Below are positions 47,860 to 55,759 of a stretch of DNA of 64,000 nt, in pieces. The position numbers and the translations under genes were made by a program. Position 1 is the first letter of the stretch. The number at the start of each line of letters is the position of its first letter. The stretch is from the NCBI RefSeq assembly GCF_002531755.2, contig NZ_CP034998.1, forward strand, positions 2,294,001 to 2,358,000, written 5' to 3'. The stretch comes from Rhizobium acidisoli (GTDB taxonomy: Bacteria; Pseudomonadota; Alphaproteobacteria; Rhizobiales; Rhizobiaceae). Below the pieces are notes generated by a model. It was not told the DNA's origin. It saw only the letters and a list, made by a program, of their open reading frames with translations, and searched no databases.

Positions 47860-48111
47860 TCAGTTCGAATCTGACGACGACAGAGACGCCGCCGTCAGGA
47901 ATTGCCGGAAACGCTCCTCGACGCGCCGCTGCGCCTCGGCTTCGGTTCCGCTTGTGCCTTCGGCCTTCGTCCCGCTCGCCGTCAGCCAGATCCGCCAGCG
48001 CCACAGCCTGCCGCCCGCCTTAGGCGGATAGACCGAGCCAACGTCGACGGCGCCGCATTTGGCGAGCCGCCGATAGATATCGTCGCGCCAAGCCAGGGGA
48101 CTGGTGTTCAT
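47860..48111 (-). CDS. Hypothetical protein, phage-like
   Basis: An 83-residue basic protein (MNTSPLAWRDDIYRRLAKCG, GGRLWRWRIWLTASGTKAEG). Its start overlaps the stop of the upstream methylase remnant as ATGA (48111-48108), so the two were translated as a unit. The family is unknown; small ORFs of this type accompany phage DNA-methylase genes. Confidence 0.55.
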   Translation of the reverse strand: MNTSPLAWRDDIYRRLAKCGAVDVGSVYPPKAGGRLWRWRIWLTASGTKAEGTSGTEAEAQRRVEERFRQFLTAASLSSSDSN

Positions 48112-48674
48112 TCCGCTGCCTCGACGAATTCGTAGCGCCCGTTGCACTCCGCCAGCAGGCGGATCATCTTCTTCGGCACGCTATTGCCGACGAGGTGGCC
48201 GAGCTCGGTCTTGTTCGGCTTGCGTTTCACGTGCTTGCCCTGCTCGTTGATGAACTCGATCACGTGGTCGAAGCTCCCTGGATCGAAGCCGTGAGCGGCC
48301 GCGCCTTCCAGTGGGTCGAGCATCCGCATGCAGCCGTCGGTGATCACCATGGTCTGGCCGTTTACCTCAACGGTCACCAAACCGTGGCGCTCAGTGACCG
48401 TGTGCAGAGGGTCGCGCGCGTCGTGGCTGTTATCGCCGGAGCCGTAATAGGTCTGCAGGAACGGCAGGATCAGCATTTTATGCCCGCCGCCGCAGGTCTG
48501 CGTCGGCAAGGGATAGCAGATATCCTGCCCATGCTTGTCATTGCCCCGCAGCCTCGTCAAAGCCGCCGCAACCACGCCTTGCTGGGACCGGCCGCGATCG
48601 CCGCCGGTGGTCAGCGTCGGCACGGGCGAAAAGGAATTCCACCAGCTGCATCGCTGAACTATTTGGGCAGCCAT
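48108..48674 (-). pseudogene. C-terminal remnant of a phage-type cytosine DNA methyltransferase
   Basis: A 188-residue frame with features of the end of C5 cytosine methylases: PVPTLTTGGDRG, YPLPTQTCGGGHKMLILPFL, a DGCMRMLDPLEGAAAHGFDP block and the closing motif LVGNSVPKKMIRLLAE. The N-terminal catalytic half (SAM motif and Pro-Cys loop) is missing. Just upstream, fragments continue in other frames (KYAGRKWLP), so the gene seems to have been shortened by deletion and frameshift. Confidence 0.65.
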
Positions 48675-48790
48675 TTCCGGCCGGCATATTTGTCACCGGT
48701 CTGCCTAATATGGGCGCGGCGATCGGATGTTTCTTGAGGGCATCAGGCACTGCGCCTTCGTCTTTAATGACGTGGCAATGTATTCGTCGA

Positions 48791-49006
48791 TCACATCTGC
48801 AAGTATGGGTCCTTGGCCTTCAGCTTCTCCAGCGCGCCCGGTTCGGCAAGCTCGGTCTCCCGCTTTTTGAGCCACGGTTTCGCGGCCGGCTTGCGATCGA
48901 ACGTCTGGGCCTCGCTGTGCACGACCTCGCCCTTTTGCTTTAGCCGGATCTGTGCGGTATATGACTTAGAGCCATTCCTGCGGGTTCGCTCTGATATGGT
49001 TCCCAT
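48791..49006 (-). pseudogene. Truncated phage integrase (N-terminal part)
   Basis: A 71-codon frame (MGTISERTRRNGSKSYTAQI, then SEAQTFDRKPAAKPWLKKRE and ELAEPGALEKL) is the N-terminal DNA-binding start of a tyrosine-recombinase integrase. The catalytic domain is absent; the frame stops at 48791. It points away from the dusA boundary next to it, the usual place for the integrase of a dusA-specific element. Its loss means the island cannot excise unaided. Confidence 0.8.
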
Positions 49007-49099
49007 GAGTGCTACACGACCTCCGCCAAATGCTACATCGTAGCACTAGCATTTCAAAAAACGGTCGTAAAAGCGGTAAGACAAGAGAAAACGAGACAA

Positions 49100-50140
49100 G
49101 TGCACACAGTCGAAAATCCGGGAAACCAAGGGAAACCGAGCTATTTCAAGGCCCCGGTGTTCGCCATTGCGCCTATGATCGACTGGACGGATCGGCACTG
49201 CCGCTATTTTCACCGCCAGATCAGCCGGCAGGCGCTGCTCTATACCGAGATGGTGGTGGCCGATGCGATCATTCACGGCCCGCGCGAGCGGCTACTCGGC
49301 CATGACGCCGCGGAACATCCGCTGGCGCTGCAGCTCGGCGGGTCGGACCCGTCCAAGCTTGCCGAGGCGGTGAAGATATCGGAACCCTACGGTTATGACG
49401 AAATCAACCTCAATGTCGGCTGCCCCTCCGACCGGGTGCAATCGGGCACCTTCGGCGCCTGCCTGATGCTGACGCCGGAAACGGTGGCCGATTGCATCGC
49501 GGCGATGAAGAGGGTCGCAACCGTGCCGGTGACGGTGAAATGCCGGATCGGCGTCGACGAGCAGGAACCGGAACAGGCCTTGCCGGAGCTCATCACCCGC
49601 GTTCTCGATGCCGGTGCCGACGCGATCTGGATCCATGCCCGCAAGGCCTGGCTGAAGGGCCTGAGCCCCAAGGAGAACCGCGAGATCCCGCCGCTCGACT
49701 ATGAGATCGTCTACCGGATGAAACAGCGCTGGCCCGATGTCTACATCGGCATCAACGGCGGCATCCGCACGCTTGATGAAGCCGCCGCCCATCTCGCTCA
49801 TGTCGACGGCGTCATGCTCGGCCGCGCCGCTTATCAGAATGCGGCGATCCTTGCCGAAGTCGACCAGCGCTTTTTCGGCGCTCCGGCGGGAGAGCCGGAC
49901 TGGGAAGGCCTGCGCGACCGGATGATGGCCTATGCCGAACGCCATATCGCCAGTGGCGGCCGGCTGCAGCACGTGGCCCGCCACATGGTCGGCCTGTTCA
50001 CCGGCCTGCCCGGCGCCAGGCGCTACCGCCAGATCCTGTCGACCGACGCGGCCAAAAGCGGTGCCGGGCCGGAGGTACTGTCCGCAGCTTTTGCGGCCGT
50101 GGACTTTTCGGGAGTGGAGCAGGAGGCGGTCAGCGCCTGA
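49100..50140 (+). CDS. dusA: tRNA-dihydrouridine synthase DusA
   Basis: A 346-residue FMN enzyme that reduces uridine in the tRNA D-loop. Key parts: FAIAPMIDWTDRHCRYFHRQ at the N-terminus, TEMVVADAII, ALQLGGSDP, Cys108 in INLNVGCPSDRVQSG, and WIHARKAWLKGLSPKENR. The start GTG at 49100 and about the first 15 residues come from the integrated element, replacing the original ATG now at 45219. No strong ribosome site is visible before the GTG, so expression may differ from that of an uninterrupted gene. The rest is intact. Confidence 0.95.
   Translation: MHTVENPGNQGKPSYFKAPVFAIAPMIDWTDRHCRYFHRQISRQALLYTEMVVADAIIHGPRERLLGHDAAEHPLALQLGGSDPSKLAEAVKISEPYGYDEINLNVGCPSDRVQSGTFGACLMLTPETVADCIAAMKRVATVPVTVKCRIGVDEQEPEQALPELITRVLDAGADAIWIHARKAWLKGLSPKENREIPPLDYEIVYRMKQRWPDVYIGINGGIRTLDEAAAHLAHVDGVMLGRAAYQNAAILAEVDQRFFGAPAGEPDWEGLRDRMMAYAERHIASGGRLQHVARHMVGLFTGLPGARRYRQILSTDAAKSGAGPEVLSAAFAAVDFSGVEQEAVSA
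49175..49198 (+). repeat. Right attachment repeat in dusA
   Basis: Identical 24 bases to 45255-45278; lies inside the active dusA frame (MIDWTDRH). Confidence 0.88.
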
Positions 50141-50156
50141 CGGGACTGACGTCTTT

Positions 50157-51116
50157 TCAGGACGTCCGCGCCATCGGCAGCAAGGTCTTCTTTTCGATCC
50201 GACCCGCCACCGAGAACACCAGTATCTCGGTATCCCGGTCGATCCTGCTGCCATCCATCAGCCTGACGATATCGTCGACACCGCCGACCGGACTGCCGTC
50301 GATGGCGAGGATGTAATCGCCCTCCTGCAGCCCGCCCTTTGCCGCCGGCCCTTCCGGCTCGACGCGGCGGATGCGAACGGAGGTCGTCTGCAGCGTGCCC
50401 GCCGCAAGTGCTACCCGGCGCGGCAGCACGATCGTATCGCCTGCGATACCGATGAAGGCGCGCCTGACCTGGCCGTAGCGGAGTATTTCCGAAACGACGA
50501 AATTGGCGGTATTCGACGCTACGGCAAAAGCGATGCTCTGCGCGCCTTGGATGACCGCGGTATTGACGCCGATGACCTCGCCGCTGGAAGACACCAGCGG
50601 CCCGCCTGAGTTGCCGGGATTGAGCGCCGCATCGGTCTGGATGACATCCTCCATCAGGCGGCCGCTGGCTGCCCGCATCGACCGGCCGAGCGCCGAGACG
50701 ATGCCGGCAGTAACCGTCCATTCGAAACCGAGCGGGTTTCCGATTGCGATGGCGATATGGCCTCGGCGCAACCGCTGGGAATCTCCGAGCCGCGCCCAGG
50801 CGCCGGTGCTTGTATTGGCGCGAATGAGGGCGATATCGGTATCGACATCGCGACCCAACACCCGGCCTTCCGTAACGAAGCCGTCGGGCGTGGTAATGCG
50901 GACGACTTTGGCGTCGTCGACGACATGACTGTTGGTGATGATCAGGCCGTCGGGCGACACGGCGAAGCCCGAACCATGCCCCTGCCGGCCACCAACCCTC
51001 TCGATCCGGCTGACGGCCGGCCCGACCGTGTCGACTGCTGCAGCGATCGATTGTGAATAGGCATCGATCAGCGCCCCGTCATTTTGAGGCGCTATCGCCT
51101 TGTCCATGTAACCCAT
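50157..51116 (-). CDS. HtrA/DegP-like serine protease with PDZ domain
   Basis: A 319-residue S1C protease. The catalytic triad is His64 (TNSHVVDD), Asp94 (DVDTDIALI) and Ser170 (NPGNSGGP); the PDZ domain covers about 225-315 (VEPEGPAAKGGLQEGDYILA). No signal peptide or membrane anchor is visible: the start reads MGYMDKAIAPQNDGALIDAY, so it may act in the cytoplasm, unlike ordinary DegP. GAGGAT lies 6 bases before ATG 51116. It converges on dusA with 16 bases between stops. Confidence 0.88.
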   Translation of the reverse strand: MGYMDKAIAPQNDGALIDAYSQSIAAAVDTVGPAVSRIERVGGRQGHGSGFAVSPDGLIITNSHVVDDAKVVRITTPDGFVTEGRVLGRDVDTDIALIRANTSTGAWARLGDSQRLRRGHIAIAIGNPLGFEWTVTAGIVSALGRSMRAASGRLMEDVIQTDAALNPGNSGGPLVSSSGEVIGVNTAVIQGAQSIAFAVASNTANFVVSEILRYGQVRRAFIGIAGDTIVLPRRVALAAGTLQTTSVRIRRVEPEGPAAKGGLQEGDYILAIDGSPVGGVDDIVRLMDGSRIDRDTEILVFSVAGRIEKKTLLPMARTS

Positions 51117-51605
51117 GATTTGATCCTCAGGCGGGAATAGCCGTCGTCCGCGGCCCAAGCAGTCTTGGTTGCGACGGTTCGCCATCATACTGTTGTTGAG
51201 TATTAGATGGTTGGGCCTCGAACGCGGTTCAAGTGAGCGAGGGTAGCTCCGGCAATCGCGGCAGCACGCGAGCATAACTAGGCGGACAGCTATATCGAAC
51301 TACCCGGACAGATATCTTGAACGAACGGCAAAAAACTGGCTCACTTCAGATGTTCGCCCGTGCAATCCGCTGCCCTCGATACGCTATGACCAGCCTGTTA
51401 CGGCGACAATGCATCGGACCATACAAACTTCGGTCATATCAATAGAATAGAAACAGGCATTCAATAACAACATCGAGCCGGTATTGCCTTCGGCTCAACC
51501 CTCTTGCCCAAGCCTCGGCGCGGCAGCGCTCGTCGTCTTGCCAATTCTGCCGGCAACGGCGCAAATTTCCGACCGCATCAACCCCACCTACCAAGGAGCT
51601 ACGAC
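51117..51605. other. Intergenic region with paired direct repeats
   Basis: No convincing gene in about 490 bases between divergent genes. The only structure noted is the repeat pair at 51283-51322; the AT-rich part from 51420 should hold the haloperoxidase promoter. Confidence 0.5.
51283..51322. repeat. Two direct repeats of CGGACAG-N6..8-GAAC, 22 bases apart
   Basis: CGGACAGCTATATCGAAC (51283-51300) recurs as CGGACAGATATCTTGAAC (51305-51322). The 22-base period is two helix turns. Either a regulator site or a fragment of the repeated end of an insertion sequence. Confidence 0.6.
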
Positions 51606-52442
51606 ATGAGCAAAGTCACCACCAAGGACGGCGTCGAGATCTTCTACAAGGATTGGGGGCCGAAGGCCGCTCAGCCGATCATGTTCCATCACGGCTGGCC
51701 ACTCTGCTCCGACGACTGGGACGCCCAGATGCTTTACTTTCTCGAGAAGGGCTACCGGGTCGTCGCCCATGACCGGCGCGGCCACGGCCGCTCGACCCAG
51801 GTCGGCGAAGGTCACGACATGGATCATTACGCCGCCGATGCCGCAGCCGTCGTCGAGCATCTCGATCTCAGGAACACCGTCCATGTCGGCCACTCCACCG
51901 GTGGCGGCGAAGCGACCCATTACGTCGCCCGTCATGGCCAATCCCAGGGCCGCGTCGCCAAGCTCGTTATTATCGGCGCCGTGCCGCCGATCATGGTGAA
52001 AACCGATGCCAATCCCGGCGGCCTGCCGATCGAGGTGTTCGATGACCTGCGCCGGCAGCTCGCCGCCAATCGCGCACAGTTCTACCGTGACCTACCGGCC
52101 GGCCCGTTCTACAGCTTCAACCGGCCGGGCGCGAAGGTGTCGGAACCGGTTATCAACAATTGGTGGCGCCAGGGCATGATCGGCGGCGCCAAGGCGCACT
52201 ACGACGGCATCAAGGCCTTTTCGGAAACCGATTTCACCGAAGACTTGAAGATCATCACCGTGCCGACCTTCGTCATGCACGGCGACGATGATCAGATCGT
52301 GCCGATCGCCGACTCCGCTTTGCTCTCGTCGAAGCTGCTGCAAAACGCCACGCTGAAGGTCTACGAGAAATTTCCGCACGGCATGTGCACCACCCATGCC
52401 GACATCATCAATCCCGACATCCTTGCCTTCATCAAGGGCTGA
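51606..52442 (+). CDS. Alpha/beta hydrolase, non-haem chloroperoxidase type
   Basis: A 278-residue alpha/beta hydrolase. The catalytic Ser97 lies in VGHSTGGGEATHYVARHG, the Asp in MHGDDDQIVPI and the His in EKFPHGMCTTHADI; the oxyanion region is FHHGWPLCSDDWDAQ. These are the marks of the cofactor-free haloperoxidase/esterase group, which in vivo are probably esterases or perhydrolases. AAGGAG sits before ATG 51606 and the upstream frame is ignored. Natural substrate unknown. Confidence 0.88.
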   Translation: MSKVTTKDGVEIFYKDWGPKAAQPIMFHHGWPLCSDDWDAQMLYFLEKGYRVVAHDRRGHGRSTQVGEGHDMDHYAADAAAVVEHLDLRNTVHVGHSTGGGEATHYVARHGQSQGRVAKLVIIGAVPPIMVKTDANPGGLPIEVFDDLRRQLAANRAQFYRDLPAGPFYSFNRPGAKVSEPVINNWWRQGMIGGAKAHYDGIKAFSETDFTEDLKIITVPTFVMHGDDDQIVPIADSALLSSKLLQNATLKVYEKFPHGMCTTHADIINPDILAFIKG

Positions 52443-52613
52443 CCGACCAATCCGCCGGGCGCCGATCAGGCGCCCGGCAGCCGGCATACCAGCGCGGCGA
52501 AATTATCATCTGCCGGCTGCAACAAACGGCCACCGTCGGGATAGACTGATCGATTGATAGCCGGTGACGCATTTTCTCATGAAACCGTTTTCGCCGATTT
52601 GCGTTTAGCGGCC

Positions 52614-52790
52614 ATGACAAGAGAACGTGAACCCTCATCAAAGGCTTACCGGCAGGATCGGTTCGAGAACACCGAGCGAGCTGCCAAGGAAACCATCGAG
52701 GCTGAACAGCGGGCCCGCCGGGAGAAAACCAAGCGGCTGAAAGAACTGCGCCTGTCGAAGCAAGACGGCAAGGACCCCGCAGCCAAGTAG
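52614..52790 (+). CDS. Small charged helical protein
   Basis: A 58-residue protein, nearly all charged helix: RFENTERAAKETIEAEQRAR then REKTKRLKELRLSKQDGK. It may form a short coiled coil. ATG 52614 chosen as the beginning of the conserved-looking part (MTREREPSSKAYRQDR). No known function; ribosome site weak. Confidence 0.55.
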   Translation: MTREREPSSKAYRQDRFENTERAAKETIEAEQRARREKTKRLKELRLSKQDGKDPAAK

Positions 52791-52987
52791 ATTTCCACGC
52801 AGCCTGTCAGGCCGAAACGCTCATCGCTATCATCCCATCTCACGTTGCCTCGCCAGTATCCTTCCGAGTGGGCGCTCCCCGAATTCTTTTGAATATCGGA
52901 CGTTCGCCCATCTTGCAGAGCAAGGATCGCGAAATTATCTTTTTTTCACCGTTAGCGATTCACGGCATCGAAAGAGGGTAGATTGCG

Positions 52988-53203
52988 ATGTCAGACAAGC
53001 TGTTCAGCACGCGTGACGAACCGCTCGTATCCGAAGACCTCGATGTGTGTAGGCGGGTCCATGAAGCGCTGTGTAGCGAGCTCCAGATCGACAGATCAGG
53101 CGAGCAAGCCGACCGCCTCGGCGCTCTTATCATCGAGCTTTACCGGCAAGGTGTGCATGACGAGAACCAGCTTCGATTGCTGGCCGGCGGGAAGCGAACC
53201 TGA
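52988..53203 (+). CDS. Small hypothetical protein
   Basis: A 71-residue soluble helical protein (MSDKLFSTRDEPLVSEDLDV, LGALIIELYRQGVHDENQLR). AAGAGGG lies about 10 bases before ATG 52988. This type of short protein is common in rhizobia; function unknown. Confidence 0.6.
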   Translation: MSDKLFSTRDEPLVSEDLDVCRRVHEALCSELQIDRSGEQADRLGALIIELYRQGVHDENQLRLLAGGKRT

Positions 53204-53389
53204 TAACGCACTTCCGACGCACGCTCGAACGGCATCCTTCGGTCTCCGGCAGGACACGCTCCACCGGTGGCTAAGCTGCCCGTTACGTTAGCAGATACGC
53301 ACATAGGTCACACCTCACATCCCAAAATGAACCAATTGCCTTCCGCCGCGTTATGCCGTCGATACATCCGTTTACCCAAGGTGAGTGAA

Positions 53390-53887
53390 ATGAACAGATT
53401 CGCCATCATTGCTCTGTCGATAGCGACGGCCTTCTCCGGAATGCCGGCTTCGGCAGGCCCGGTCTTCGTGCCGAACACCATGCAATCGGCTCCGGGGTCA
53501 GGTAGTACCGATGCCCAGATCATCACCGTCGGCTGCAATCCATACTCCATCGTCTGCTCGCGCTACGGCGACACTCGCAGATACAACAATAACCGCAGCT
53601 ATTATCGCGATCGCCATTACGATCGCGACCGCCACTATCGCGACGACCGCTACGGCTGGGATCGCCGCTACGATCGCCGGTATCGTCACCACGACAATAG
53701 CGGCGCCATCATCGGCGGGCTGGCTACCGGCGCCCTCATCGGCGGCATCATCGCCTCGCAGCCCCGCGCTTATTCTTCACCCGGCTACAGCTCGCATGCC
53801 GATTATTGCTACAGCCGCTACCGGTCCTATCGCGCCTACGACAATACCTATCAGCCTAATTACGGCCCGCGCCGCCAGTGCCGCTAA
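53390..53887 (+). CDS. BA14K-family protein
   Basis: A 165-residue exported protein. Signal peptide MNRFAIIALSIATAFSGMPASA; a middle part of Arg/Tyr/Asp-rich repeats (RDRHYDRDRHYRDDRYGWDR); a glycine-rich hydrophobic stretch (GAIIGGLATGALIGGIIAS); and the BA14K C-terminal motif HADYCYSRYRSYRAYDNTYQ ending PRRQCR with two cysteines. BA14K is a Brucella surface antigen with lectin-like activity; an envelope role is likely. A good terminator follows. Confidence 0.87.
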   Translation: MNRFAIIALSIATAFSGMPASAGPVFVPNTMQSAPGSGSTDAQIITVGCNPYSIVCSRYGDTRRYNNNRSYYRDRHYDRDRHYRDDRYGWDRRYDRRYRHHDNSGAIIGGLATGALIGGIIASQPRAYSSPGYSSHADYCYSRYRSYRAYDNTYQPNYGPRRQCR

Positions 53888-53907
53888 GCCCGTCTACCCT
53901 CAGCAGC

Positions 53908-53936
53908 AAGCCTCGCATGAAGATGCGGGGCTTTTT
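53908..53936 (+). terminator. Rho-independent terminator of the BA14K gene
   Basis: AGCCTCGCAT and ATGCGGGGCT form a 10-bp stem (one G-T pair) with a 4-base loop, followed by TTTTT, 20 bases after the stop. Confidence 0.9.
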
Positions 53937-54092
53937 TGATCGTGCGCTGGCGACGCCTGCGCCATCAGTGACGCTCGCGCTCCAAAACAACTCGCTTCCC
54001 AACGGCGCCCAGTCGTGCTTGTCTTCCAGCTTCTGAGCCGCGCGGATCGAACCTCTTAATTGCGCCGCCGCCTGATATTGCGCGGGTGATCC

Positions 54093-54682
54093 ATGACGTC
54101 TGGAGATAAAGTGAAGTCCACCGGTCGCGTCGTCCTGCTTGCGCCGGATCTTGAAAACCTGTCGTGCTTCGAAGCAGCACTCGCCGCCGGCTGGTCTCCC
54201 GATCCGCGCCGCGCCGGCGACCACGCCTATATTTTGGGCGAACTCCAGCGGCTACGCCAGCACAGATCGGGGTTCCTCGACGGCCTCATTGCTGCTGACC
54301 GACGGCGTAGCGGGATCGGATCGCCGCAGGTGGTCACTCGTCTGTTCTGGATATGGACGGCGAATTCTGCGGCAGCATCAGCCTGCGTTTTCAAGCCGGC
54401 ACTGAGGAATTGCCGTCCGAAGTTTCGGGCCATGTGGGATACTCCGTCGTGCCGTGGAAACAGCGCAACGGCCACGCGACCACCGCCCTGAAACTACTGA
54501 TGCTGGTCGCGGCGAAGGAAGGTCTCCACCGCCTCGTCATCCTCTGCAACGAGGACAATCATGCGTCGCGGCGCGTGATCGAGCGCAATGGCGGCGAATT
54601 GTTTATGCGCGGCCCGCATCCCTCCGACAGGCCCGATCAGATCAAACTCTACTTCCGGCTGAAGGCCAGAGCCACCATCTAA
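54093..54682 (+). pseudogene. GNAT-family acetyltransferase, frameshifted
   Basis: Two frames make one GNAT protein. The first, from ATG 54093, runs VVLLAPDLENLSCFEAALAA ... VVTRLFWIW; the second resumes at once with DGEFCGSISLRFQAGTEELP and contains the acetyl-CoA motif VGYSVVPWKQRNGHATTALK and NEDNHASRRVIERNGGELF. The break is at about 54351-54355 (ATATGGACGGC): one extra G would restore a continuous WIWDGEF reading. Either a recent single-base deletion or a sequencing error, since everything else looks intact. Substrate unknown. Confidence 0.8.
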
Positions 54683-54783
54683 CGTGAAACGCGGGACGGA
54701 TTTCAGACGGACGGAACACAAACCTTGCCCGCTTTTGCTCCGTCCGTCCCGTCAGCCTGGGGCAGGACTGAATGCGCATTTTT

Positions 54784-55653
54784 TCAGTAAGTCGCCGCCG
54801 GTTTCGGCTTCTTCTCGGTCCATTGCGGCGGCGCGCCGTATTTGGCGGCCACCGCCCCTATCAGTCCGGGCGATCGCCCGAAGGCGTCGCAGGCGGCGTA
54901 TTTCGGTTTTCCGCCGAGCCAGGATTTCATCCGCTGCCCCGATGGCAGCGAGATATCCAGTCCCTTCGGTTCCCTGCCTTTGATCAGCATGCGGGAAAAC
55001 TCGCTGCTGAATTTCGACGCCAGGCTATAGGCGTCGCCGACTTCGGAAACGCGGGGCGTGTTCTGCAGCGAGTTTGCCCCGCGCGACCAGACGATCGCTG
55101 CCCGCTGCACACCACCGCTGTCGACGGCCTCCGCCTCGACCGCCAGTCCGCCGAGGCCGGCCGGCAGCCGCGGCACGCCGACCGGCAGGACGAAACCGGT
55201 GCCAACGGTGACGACGGTGGAAACACCAGCCATCGCCTTATTGGTCGGCACGATGTCGGTAACGACGGAGCGGATCGTCAGCTCCGCCGGCTGGCCTGAA
55301 GAGACCAGCTGATATTTGTCGCTGAGCGAAATGCACAGCGCCCGGTCCAGCGCATTCGCCACCATCACACGGTCGGCATGCGATTTAACACGGGTCGCGG
55401 CGCTGAACGCGAAGGTCGTCGGCAGGATGCTCACCGTCTTTGCCGAGATAAGGCGCGTCCCATCGACATAGACCCGTGATTTCGACAGCTTCCCCTTGGG
55501 CGCGCCGAGATTGCCGTAGGAGGAAAGCGTGCCGGCCTCCTTTAGGGGCACCGAGCTGCACCCTGCCGCTGCGATGGAGAGCGTCAGCGACAAGGCGAGA
55601 AACAAACCCCTCGTCGCCCGTGGGGAGGAAGATGGAAATGGATTGCTGCGCAC
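54784..55653 (-). CDS. DUF3313 family lipoprotein
   Basis: A 289-residue protein with a lipoprotein signal (LALSLTLSIAAAGC, lipobox AAGC near residue 32). It fits the DUF3313 type: LSSYGNLGAPKGKLSKSRVY near the start, LDRALCISLSDKYQLVSS, AELTIRSVVTDIVPTNKAMA and VEAEAVDSGG. An extra C-terminal 80 residues include GREPKGLDISLPSGQRMKSW. Probably outer-membrane anchored; function unknown. It starts about 100 bases from the end of the histidine kinase gene. Confidence 0.78.
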   Translation of the reverse strand: MRSNPFPSSSPRATRGLFLALSLTLSIAAAGCSSVPLKEAGTLSSYGNLGAPKGKLSKSRVYVDGTRLISAKTVSILPTTFAFSAATRVKSHADRVMVANALDRALCISLSDKYQLVSSGQPAELTIRSVVTDIVPTNKAMAGVSTVVTVGTGFVLPVGVPRLPAGLGGLAVEAEAVDSGGVQRAAIVWSRGANSLQNTPRVSEVGDAYSLASKFSSEFSRMLIKGREPKGLDISLPSGQRMKSWLGGKPKYAACDAFGRSPGLIGAVAAKYGAPPQWTEKKPKPAATY

Positions 55654-55759
55654 GCTGTCTGGCCTCCGTCGCCGATGATCTCAGGCGAAATTAGCGGCCA
55701 AGAATTGCCGCAGCATTACAGCCTTTCGCAGCGAACGTGCCGACTTGGCAAGGCTTGAC

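Larger units (their letters stand above)
45255..49198. mobile_element. Decayed integrative element inserted in dusA (about 3.9 kb)
   Basis: The element is bounded by a 24-base direct repeat lying inside dusA coding sequence (45255-45278 and 49175-49198). A truncated phage-type integrase and a truncated DNA methylase lie near the right end, the cut host dusA start is left outside the left end, and the working dusA takes a new start from the element. dusA is a known integration site for prophages and islands in proteobacteria. The short length and broken integrase show that it has lost most of its content and probably cannot move. Confidence 0.85.

Noticed and set aside
53498..53692. 64-codon Val/Ala/Ile-rich frame on the minus strand
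   Set aside because: Antisense of the Arg/Tyr/Asp repeat region of the BA14K gene; low complexity only.
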